Source: Phoronis ovalis (taxonomy: Eukaryota; Phoronida; Phoronidae). From it: a stretch of 21,841 nucleotides of DNA. The stretch covers positions 1 through 21,841 of the forward strand of contig JAOXYB010095271.1 of NCBI GenBank assembly GCA_028565635.1, written 5' to 3'. Shown piece by piece: positions 8,100 to 20,000 of this stretch. The position numbers were made by a program, and so were the translations under genes. Every line of letters begins with the position of its first letter. The stretch's first letter is position 1. The notes beneath the pieces were generated by a model. That model saw only the letters and a list, made by a program, of their open reading frames with translations, did no database searches and had not been told where the DNA came from.

Positions 8100-11000
8100 C
8101 TGAAAGTATATATAGTTAATTTTTTATCACCCATTGCTTATTATGACATAGATTTTTGCTGAGCACACTTCACTGCTGTGCATTGATTTAACTGGTAAAA
8201 ACTAGCAGCTATTTTGAAAAATATCAAAGAATACCGTTACACAGTTAGTATTTCGGTACAAATTGCAGTTTTTGTGAAGATCAGAAAGTTCTTGTTTCCT
8301 CCTTGACTTTAAATGTTTACAATTCTCTCAATAAGTACTTTGAAACAGTTGTACAAATTTATATCTTTGTGTATTGTGCTGTTCTCAAGGCGAGAATTGT
8401 ATTGAATGTTCACATGCTTACAAGTTACACGGACAAGAGATATACTGGACACATTCTGTGATGAGAATCACACTGAATGGATGTAAACTTTGTACTTGTT
8501 GAAAATACTGAAATCTTCAGTTTATAATGCTGTTCACCTAAACTCTACACAGTGAAGCAAACATATAATTTAATGTCATCTACAGTGAATGGCTAACTTG
8601 CAACAAAACGATAAATGAACTCCACTTTTTGGGAACATTATTTAATTGTGTGGTTTTCATTTCCATGTCTTTGAATATTTGTATCCACACCAACTATGTA
8701 TTCGGCAGTTGGTCATTGGTTGCAACACAACTGAGGAACCAAATATTATTAAATTGGTTTGAATAATGAAAAATCTCTTTGGTGACAATACAAGTTACCA
8801 TAGTATGGTGCATTTTGCCATTTGCCATTGTAACATACTCTAAAAGGTAATAATAATCCTGTCTAATAGTATAATTATGTGCCTATCCTTCTATTAGGTA
8901 TATCATGCCAGAACTAATAATAACTATTCATATACCACTAAGTAAGCAGCCTTTCCACTCTGAAATAATAATCACACTCTTAACAAAATAATTCCACCAA
9001 GCTGTTTATCCATAATTCTACATATTAAAATTATAAAGGCACACTAATAACATTCAAACTTATTGCCATTTTGTGACCTCGTGTTTACGACATGAAACAC
9101 CACCAGGTGACAAGATACCTGTAGAATGATCAAGGTGACGAGATGGCAAAAGGTACTAAAGTGACAGCTAGGTGTTTTAATAATTAATATCTAGAATCTC
9201 TAACAGGGTTCTATATTTCTACGGGTCTTTCATGCCGGTACTGATATTTGACAACGTGCAGTGTTCACGTGCAACCAGACCTGTAGATTAGACAGTAGTT
9301 TTATTTGTCCCAATTAGGATTTAGTAAATTTCTTTCTAGTAATAGCTTCTGTCGATAAATTTCTCTGGCAATATTCAGTGCAGCACGTTTTGTATCCACT
9401 GCTTCCTAGATGACGAGAAAATCCAATAGCAAAGAATATAAAAATAACATTTATAATGAAACACTTTCAAAACTTGAAAGGTGTTAGGAATATTAACAAT
9501 TAGTGAAAAAAAAAACATTCATAGAAACAGTTGAAACCGAGGGAGTATTTAGTTGCTGAAAAGCGATTTAACATGTGTTAGTCATCTTTTTACAATATCA
9601 ACTTTGCCAGGAAAGTTTGACAGGTAATAAGCATTTATAATTAATATATCTTATCTACCTGCATTTCTTCACACTGTTCAATTTGTTGAACTTTCAGTAG
9701 ATTACGATTTATTCTGTCTTGTTCTCTCCACTGTTCTACTTGCTCACGGAATGCTCTGTATTCTTGAATTTCTTTCTGTTTCGCCTCCATTTGTTCTCGA
9801 ATGACATTCTCATCTCGATATCTTGGAGTGTCAGTTGTTTTCCTGCATAAATGATGATCATAAAACTTCGTAGAAACATTTTTATTAAAATTAGGCTACT
9901 AATTCTTAATTCAAGTACTTGCAGAATTATCTTCGGTATTCAAAAGAACATTTGTCTCATTTACCATAAACAAGTTTGCATAACTAAGATTTCACAAATG
10001 TTTGAACTAGGTTACTCTTTAAACCAACAGCAACTGAAATCTTTAGAAAACAGTCACAAATAGGAAGATTAATGCTTGTAAAAATATTTACCTCAAGAAA
10101 GGTGTTATATCCAGTGGCTGAAGTATTTCTTTTGGTGGAGGAGGAGGTGGTGGCTCGAGGGTTAGTATCGTCTCGACTTCAATGTTTTCTATGCCAGACA
10201 ATGGTGTGACGGCACCATCATGATGCTCTGGATGGGTTGACTCGACTGGTGGAACAGCCTGCTCTTCCTCCTTGTCAGGTTGCACCTGGTAATAAAATGT
10301 TTTGTTAGCACATTCAAGTGAATAGCCCATTACTTCATTATACAAACCGTTAATTTTCAGTCATAACTGATATCTGTAGACACTGTTAGTAAAACAAATA
10401 TACACCAGAGTCCATACCATAATTTTTCAAAAACATTATATAGGCATTAATCTTTTACAGTTAACAAAAACATACAACACAATAGTTTGCAATGCAAAAC
10501 CTTTCAATAATTACCTTCGTTTTCCAAGGAGACTACTGTAGGATGTTATCCACAGAAAAAAAGTAAGTAACAACATATATACTAGAAAAAAGTAAGTAAC
10601 AACATATAAACTCACCTTAATCATATGAGTGTTGAGATACTTTTGTCTCGACTGTAGAGCCTTAGCTGCCCTTCCTGGCTCTGCCTCCTCCCAAGCTCGC
10701 TTCATTGCACGTATCTCATCAGCTCTTTCTGTATCTTTCCTCACTTCAACTTCCTCCGCAGCTATGGCATCGCTAACATATCTTAGTGTCCAATGTGGTT
10801 TGGTGAGATCAAATGACTGAGAGGGTGGGCGAGAGCTATCTTTTTTATCATCTTTCTTGTCCTTGCCCTTTGACTTATCTTTCTTCTTAGAAGCCGCAGC
10901 ACTGGCTTGTTGCTTCTGCACAGTTGCAGGTGAGGGAGGTCTCTCTCGGTTTGCAACTGTTAATCACATGGTAAAATACAGTGAATTATTATTTGGCAAG

Positions 11001-14000
11001 GATACCATCAAGTCAGTTTAAACATAAGAGTCTATGGGCACTGAAGCTGTTCTGTTATTTTAATGTTTGGTTTTATTGTTTGGTATCTTATGGATTAAGG
11101 ATTTCCTTTTATATCCTTGCTCAGCATATTTTGAACTGATCCATATATAACAATTATACAAGCAAATAACATAATACCAATTATAACTTGGTACTTCAAT
11201 ATTTATTAAAGAGGTGATATATGTAACATTTATCCTGAAAGAACATTTGGGGTACTTTTAGCAATGATCATACATGATGATTAACAAATAAACATTACAG
11301 TGTAAAAAGGTACATTTTGTAGTGCCACGTGAACAAAGGCAATTTTTTTTTCTTACTTAAGACTTCTTTTGAACTAGGCCATATCTATATGTATAAAACA
11401 AAACATCAAACAGGAACACTTGATATTTAAAAGTAAAATAACTTTCGTACAAACATGCATAGTATTCCATGATGACAATCTATGTTCACCTACATGTACA
11501 TGTACTGTAAAATTAACAAGAATTCAATATTTTCTCGAGTCAGCTTAGCAGATAGTAAATCTTCAGCTATTTGGTTTCTGTTTTTGTACCCGCAGTTAAA
11601 ATTTCAAAAAACTGACAGAATCAAAATCACATAAGAATGGCTTACTTGTATAAATGAAAGTTAGAATAAATATGAAAATAAACGGATTACAGGATTTATG
11701 AACAGCAAGTCTATAGAGTGCAAATGTTTCAACAAAAACTTACTTTTCAGTTCATTTTTCTCCAGTTCTTTCAGCTCCTGAACAAATACCCAGGCAGCTT
11801 GTGACAAAGGCCAGCTGTTCCTAAGAACCGTGGCTTGTATGACATATTTGTGAGGCTAAAATAAGAAATACAGACACTAGATCATTTGCTTGCATACTGA
11901 AGTCTAATCTAAATTGTGTACTATTTAACATAATTTTAATAACTATAGTTTTACACACTGAATTTTGAAATCATAGAAACAAAATTTTCAAAAGTAACAA
12001 CAACTATCTGGTCCCCATGACAAGTCATTCTTCAAAAAAGAGTACGCTAACCAGTATAAAAACGAAATAACTCATTTGAAAACTAAAATTGCACTTACTA
12101 CCTACAATTTACAACCGTTATATCACGGAATGATTGAGCGTATAGATGCCAATTATTACAGTAATTCTAGAATGCCCTACATGACATACAAGTATCATTT
12201 AAAACATTTGGCACGAGGTAGCAGTGGCAGACCGTGTTTATCAAAATATTTTACATACCCTGGTGTCCTTCTCTTCTTCGTCTTCTATATCTGATGACCC
12301 TGACTGCCGGCTACTAGGACGAGATCCTTCACTTTTGGCTGAGCCGCCCCGTGTTTTCTTTCCTAGCACATTTGTCTGGCTAGTGTTCCCTTTAACTTTA
12401 TCTTTTTCTTTAGTGTTTGCTAATAAAGTGAACAGATAAAATTCATAAACTGTTAGCCTTAGAAAGAGGAATGTATGTAACTGACTATTTTTAAGAGTTT
12501 GCATCTTAATAGCTGAATGTTGTTTCACTCCCTTTTTTAGCAGAAATGGTTTTGAATATTATTGTGTATTTTAACAGGTATTGTGTACTTCACTAGATGA
12601 ATGCATTAGTAGAAAATATTTTCGTTAAATAAAAAAATAAACAGTTTCTTAGGAACGAAACTTTGCATTTTACGATTAAAACCCTAACTGAAAATGAAAT
12701 TTTCCCCAAAAGACTAACCTATGAACAAACAACCTTAAAATGAACATAGCAAAAAACTACATATTTTTTTCAATTGAATACCAACAAGAAGCTAATAAAT
12801 ACTCACAAGCTCTAGAGCTTGATCTCCTCTCCTCATCAGGATTATAATCTTTCTGGAAGATGAAAGATGGAATCACAGCATGGCTCTTTCCAGTCGTACT
12901 CGCAACCTCTTCTTCACGATCCAGGACTGATAGCCTCACATACACATCGGACTTGGAGGTGTTAATTTGGATGCTGGCCAAGTGGTCTTCTGTAACTTTA
13001 ACTGTATACCTGAGTATAACATTTTTCTCGTTGGGCACATAGTAATCTCTGATCTCACGTTGGTGGAAAGTGCATGTGACTTCAGGTTTACTAGGCTGCG
13101 GCAACGGGCTCAACGAACCAATCAGACGCATTCTCCATCTGCCACTTGGCATGGACATGTCTGTTGTGCGAGCTTCAGCAACAAAAGTGTACCCTTTCTG
13201 AAATTAGAACCAAGGAATTAAGCATGAATGAAAAGAACCTAGAAAGATGTTTGTATTATGATTTTAGTTTTGGATGAAAGACTGGTGCGATTATAACTGT
13301 CACACATATATTAAACAGGAAAACTTGAAGTTAACAGAACTTGTAAAGCTACAAAAAAGACTATGCCTTTGAGTACTCTATATTGGCAAAAAATAAAATT
13401 ACTGTAAGGTCATTAAAAGACTGTTTCTGAAGTAGCAAAAAAATTGTATAAATCAGTTGAAAACTATACTAGACTACTGACCTTATTTTTCTTGTACACA
13501 TATGGTGCCACCTTTTGAAAGACTCTGGGGATTTCCTCACCAGTATCATTGTTAACTATTCTTAGTAAGCAAGTGTTTATTGGCACATACAATTTAGGTA
13601 CAGCTAGCATTTCTTCTGTTACATAAAATACTTCCCTGTAAGAGCAGGTTATAATATATTAACATGAACATTGTCAGTACACTTAGTGGTGCTAACACAT
13701 ACATTCCTACGAAGATTTATAATTACTTTTGTCAGCGTTTTTGTAAAGTGTTTTAGAAGCACTTTCTGGTTATTCATATGCAAAATTCTTTATATTTATA
13801 GCAAATTGGTCTAAAACTTGCTAAACAACATGTCAAGCTCAACATGTGGACTAGTGAAACATGTGCTGAAGTGATATTTATAACAAATCTTAGTACAGCC
13901 AAACTTGTTACAACTATAAAAATGTTGGATATTTATAATATAGTACAGAAAAAGGAAACACTTTATAAATATAACATTGTGAAACGCTTACCTGAAAACA

Positions 14001-17000
14001 ACAAACCACGTATTTGGTGGTTGGTCAGGGAAGTTACCAGAGAAGTCGGCATATGAGATTTTATTCCACTCATCTTTATGGAATGGATACTTTGTCATTA
14101 GTTCAGGGTCATGCTTGAATATTTCCCTGTAAAATTAATTTTAGTGTTATACAGAGAAATAAGCATAAAAAGCAGAAATAGTATCTGTCACTCCAACTAA
14201 ATTTGTAATAATACCAACCAAATACAAATTGAGATACGACTCATTGTTCCACTGTTTCTTGTGTGACTTAGTTTAGAAGACCATCCAAAAACTAATTATA
14301 AATATAAACACTTTTAATGCTGGATATTTCCACATACCTAAACAGTAGCAGACCATTCTGTTCTGCATTAGGTTCTAAGACAGCCCATGCCTTTTGTAAA
14401 TTCTCCAATACTTTTCCATGTAGTTCTGTAGTAGGCCGCCTGGCTTCCACTATTCTCCTGCAGTAAAATCCTTTCCAATCCCTCTGTATCTTAATTGCAG
14501 CTACATGCTCCTCAGGAGTTGGGTCCCTAGAATTTTTAAACACCAGTAAGATGGAATTGCTAAAGTTTAACCCATTATAAAATAGAAATAATTTAGGAAA
14601 AGTTTCAGGGTATTCACATCACCTTCATCACCACCAGATGTCTCCACTCTTCAGCACTGATGAAAATGTTATGATGATATTGAAAGCTCCATTTGCCCGT
14701 TTCAGTAATTTTGCTCCGTACATTTCATTAAATGTCAATATTTTAAAACTTTAATATCATTTCTTAATTTGTTTCAATATACTATTGCTCGTTCATTTGT
14801 TTTTGCCAAAAAATATAGGAATGTATAGATTTAAATAAAAATTTACTTTATGATGGAAAATCTTGGACAAGGTGTCATGGTGCAGTTTTATCCCATACAA
14901 TAAGTTGGTTCAATTAAAAAATGACAGCTTAATAAAAAAAGTTCATGTTGTGTAACTCTTAACAAGTGTGTTTCAATATTGTAAGAAAAATTGTTCCACA
15001 AAAAATAAAGATGTACATACCTGTCTAACCATTTATCTAGACTTTTATCTTGATCACCTACAAAACACAAAGTCTAGAATAAGTTTCATGAACACAAGCT
15101 TATTATTACAATGATCCCAGGGGATAAGGTCTGGTACAGAAGAAATTTCTGAGAAATATGAAAATAACACTCATTTTATCACTGTTTCATTCAAAAGTTG
15201 GAAACTTTTCGTCTGTTCAGTCTTTCAAACAGTAGGAAGTTTGAGACAATTTTACAAACAAATAGAAATATATTTTTGCACTAAGAATGCAGTAAACAAA
15301 CACCCAAACTTTCAGCAAACCAGGAGACATTACATGGCAAGCACTACACTGTACAAAATAACGCCAGGGCCAGTCAATCAACGAAACAGAACATTTCCAA
15401 CAAAAAAAAGATGGTTGCACACACTGAATGCAAAGCCAGGTGAAATTAATTAAAATTTATCAAAAGATTAAAACTGCATGGAATAGGTAGCTTTCATTTT
15501 TGTGCAAATCTAGGAAGGAAATACAGTGTACATATGTTGTAACACTTAACAGCTCAGATATTTTAGTAGTTATACCAAGTCAGGCCGGGGCAGGACATGC
15601 TTTCAGTCATAATTCTCTTACAAAAATGATAAAATTGAGATCACTTGAAAAAGTATTTGGTGTAAAATGTAAATGTCTTTTTTGAAATATTTTTTATAAT
15701 GTCACAGAGCTATGCATCCTGATATGCTAAACATACATTTTTAAAAGCAACAGAAATATTAAACCTGCAGCCAAACAATTATCACAAAACCTACCGAGCT
15801 GGGACTCGAGGGATTCAGTTCCTACACAAGCATGCAGCAAGAAAGATATGACATGCCGTTATTACAAGATACATGTCCTGATGTCAAACATTGGTTATTC
15901 TTGGAGAAGGTAACAATATTAATACTTCACACTAAAGCATGGATTAACCACAAACCCTCATCACCATCATTATTTTTTATCATTTGAAATATTTGGAAAC
16001 CATTTTAATTTTTTTCCCCAAGATTATATGAAGGCATACAAGAAAGGAAAACAGATAAAACATATAACAAAACTTAATGTTCATACATACGAGTGTTTAC
16101 TTGAATATGATGAGTACCATCTGTAATATATATATTTGGATACAAAAAATGCGTTTTACTATGACTCCCCATTGGCTGCATACAGAGTTCCAAGCATCTG
16201 GTAATTTGACAAATAACTGTTGGTTCAGTGGTATTGTGATACTGGTACATTTAAAGTGTGTTTACAACATTGTTCATGCTGATACTGTACACAGGGTTTC
16301 GACATCGAACATCAATGCAGTGAGACTACATCTATATACAGGTGCATGCTGGGTACAACATACAACTATTATAAACAAAAAAATAATTGTCCAATGAAAT
16401 AGGTATACTAACAGGCTACTGTAAATATTTCCATAGACAGTAGTAACACTCAAACATCTTTCTATCCAGCAAATGTAATACACCATGCAATTAACAACAA
16501 GCATTATACTGAATTTCAAATGGTCAGATAAAAGAGAAGATTTTTTTCCCTTCTTAGGAAATGTTGACAAGCTGGCATAAACTATTAATTAATTTGTTCG
16601 TTCAAGTACAGAAAGCAGGATAGTTAAGAGTTATATTGCATTTGACTGTGTAAATATGACAGATCTGAAGCAAAAATAATTTTCTCAAGTTGTGCCAAAA
16701 TCTGTGTGGTTCAAACTATAGACAAGGTAAATTAATGCACAGAAATGGCAGAAATATTAAGAGCGAAACTAAAACATTATTATTTAAAGAAACAGTTGGG
16801 TCAGAAAAGTTTTTTTCAGGATATTCTGTTGGCATATACATGCAATACAACTTACGTTTCTTAGTATTCTTGGCTGAGCCTCGGTGACTAGTTGCCCCTG
16901 TAGCTAAAACGAGAAAGAATATCCCAATGACAAAGCAATAACCACAAAATGCAGACAACCGTTTTCCTATGCTTAGTTGGAAATGTTATTATGTTGAAAA

Positions 17001-20000
17001 ATTAACAAAGAAAATATAGAGTAAATAAAATTGATGTACGTGTATTGTTAATCGCATTTAACACAGTGCCTTCCAAACAAAAAATATCTATTTACTAGCC
17101 ACTACAATAATTACTGACAACCCAAAGACTTTTGAAAAAAGCCATTGATCAGAAATAAAATATTCACAGCAATACCATTTTGCGTGTCTCAAATTATCAA
17201 TTCAAACTCAGATACACACTTCAATACCTATACACATGTAAGTACCTACTGTTTAGAAAGAATGGAAATGAAACAATTTTAGTGATATGAATATGCATTT
17301 GTATGCAGCATGCATGAGATAAATGTTTACTTAGAAACTTGTTCAATAATTCTATTCTGTTCAGACATTTTCTTAAACACGTTTTTTAGCACATTTTCCA
17401 AGTTTAAATACATAAACATTGCTTGACTGAACATCAACACAGAGTTTGATAACAAACTTACATGTTCCTGGCCTGCTGCCTGTTTGAATTCCTAGAATAT
17501 TTGGTGTGATGACATCAAAGTTAAAAGCTCTCCAAGCAAATGCCATTTCCTGTGTAGCTAATTCTCCAGCTAGTGCTTTTCTCAAAGTATAGTACAATGA
17601 ATCATTAAATAACTGAAAACAATATACAGAAACAAGTTAGAAAATATTTTTTAAATACCAGATAACAATTATTACTTAATATTTTCATGCACAGAACTTT
17701 GGTATTAAGTTATCCCTCAGATGGTAACTATCTAACAAATGATCATTACTGGACATCATTTTTTGAGAGCATCATATTGTATATAATATCTTCTGGAGTG
17801 CCCTCATCATGTACTGAGGTAATTGTAACCATATTTCAACAAGCCCTAGTACTTAGCATGTATTTAGCTACAAACAATACCCTGATTAAAATGCTTTCTA
17901 CTTGAATACACCTTGAATACACCTTGCACAAAATTGTTATTATTTACCTTAAAGTGATATTTCTTTGACATCATTTTATCATTTATGTACGGACAATGAC
18001 ATTTAACAAGTTCTTCAAATGACTTTCTAAATTCTTTTATATCCGAAAAATTCTTGATGCAATCGCCAATCTTTCTTATAACTTGTGTGGCATTGTCAAC
18101 AAATCGACAGCTTTCCTAGAAAATTAAAAATATAATTTTATAATAATTACTTTTAATTATAAAGATGACTGAGCATATATGTTATTCTAAATAATGTAAA
18201 TGAAAATTGAACATTTTCAGACAAGTACATTTTATTGCAAGGATAACAAAAATTCCTGCTATAAAAAATCAAATACTTTGCTTGCTTAAATGAAAATGAT
18301 TCCCTAAAAAGCAGTAACTGTCCAAAAATAAAAAGACACTTGCCAATATAACTTAAAATTTCAATATGAACATATTCGGCAAAAGAATGAAATATTATGG
18401 GAAAAGCCATGTGATAAAATACAAAAGTAACAAATATAGAAAACGTTTTGAAAGTAAAGATCTTTCAAAAACCATACATCTGACTCCGTATCACATACCT
18501 TGGTGAGATTAGACATAACGAGTTCTTCATCCCCAAAGACAAACTGAACAGATGAACAAAGGTTAACATGGTAACCATGTGGGGCTGTCATTGTAAAACG
18601 TAGTACATGGCGCCTAAAAAGATTCAAATAATTTCAATCTGCTTATTATCTGACAAACTCCAAGTTACCTCAGTCTGTAGTCAGCTGTAAGCATGTTAGT
18701 AGTTACATTGTATGCCTTTGCTACATATCGGAGGTTTACTGACTTTATTTATAGTTCCACATTCTGACTATTGCTGGTGTACAGGTAATCATCTCAGTAC
18801 AACCACACACACACACAGGAGTCAACTTTACTAATCTACACATGATGATCCAGTATCTTAGTTCAAAAGTAACCTGTATTATAGAGAGGATTAATAGCCA
18901 GCAGTGGTAACAGAAAACTTCCGAATACAGGTGTAAATACAAGCACAGTTAACAAGCTCACTAGTGTTTGTATTGTTCTACACTCACCCCTCTGGTAGAC
19001 TTAGTACTGCAGCTCTTGTAGCGGTTGTGCGCAATCTAAGTATTGGCTGACCAGTCACTAAGCTCTTCCAAGAATATGGTTCTGCCACTAACAAGCCTGG
19101 TTGTACAGGCTGAGGTGGCGCTTCTCTACTAGGTGATCCTATACCATATAAAAATGTACTTAATTCAAGAACACGTCTCTTTGAAAATGTAGTGTTAATA
19201 AACCATACAACTGAAAAAGTGACTGTGAATGAACAGACTTAAAATTATCATTCCCTTTTATACTGAATTTCAAGCCACCTGCATAACCTTTATCATCAAT
19301 ATATTTTAAGATCTTTTTTTATAAAAAGCCATTTTATCACCAAATTAAGGTATTTTGTCTACATTTTCTTGTCAAAATGTGTCCGTTTTCACACGTTCAA
19401 GAAGTACAAAATATAAATACAAATTCATGAAATGGTTGGGTATATGAATATTTTCAGGTACTTAAAAAAGTTAGATTTTTCACTGCTAGGAAACTGTCCA
19501 GACAGCTAAATTAGTAAATGCTGACCTAAGATGAGTGCTTGCTTACCATCTGTAGCACTTGCTGCAGCAGACGTATCTTCTTTTTCCATCTTTCCCTTTA
19601 AACTTGTGTGAGATTCCTTCTCTTTTGGATTAGGGGGAACTGGAGGAGGGTCAAACCATCGTGATAATGAACTGAACGACACTACAATCTCTGTGGGTTT
19701 CAGATTATCAACAACTGCGAAAATGGTTAAGCAAAAAATATTTTTTGAAAGCATGATTTTAGCAAAAGACAGCTTTCTATCAATTAATACTCAGAAAATA
19801 ACTACTGTGACAGTCGTGGCAATATGAAAAACTCTCAAAGCTGAAATAAACTAATCTGCAGTCATACTCCACAACATGTCAAAGTTATTGATAATTTCAG
19901 TTTCTTGAGAAAAGGATACATAAGTAATGTGGAGCTTGGTCACTGTACATCACGGATACTGCACCACTCGCAGCAGATTTCTTATCTCCTTTGCTTGAAG

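Noticed and set aside
9100-9160. Candidate extra ADGB exon around the repeated ggtgacaagat/ggtgacgagat
   Set aside because: No phase-compatible acceptor and donor pair, and no androglobin-like peptide on the minus strand.
10629-10820. Plus-strand 63-residue open frame
   Set aside because: Antisense shadow of the ADGB exon 10616-10956, which carries family motifs.
12860-13221. Plus-strand open frames over the largest ADGB exon
   Set aside because: Shadows of the conserved minus-strand exon 12807-13197.
14600-14690. Possible C/D-box snoRNA (TGATGA-like and CTGA-like boxes) in an ADGB intron
   Set aside because: Boxes are not correctly ordered with terminal stems, and the TGATGA copies fit simple ATG/CAT-rich sequence.
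16077-16570. Overlapping 106-residue (+) and 98-residue (-) open frames
   Set aside because: No recognisable motif, inside an ADGB intron, and cysteine/aromatic composition typical of random AT-rich translation.
18803-18817. CA dinucleotide run
   Set aside because: Only about seven repeats; an ordinary short microsatellite.
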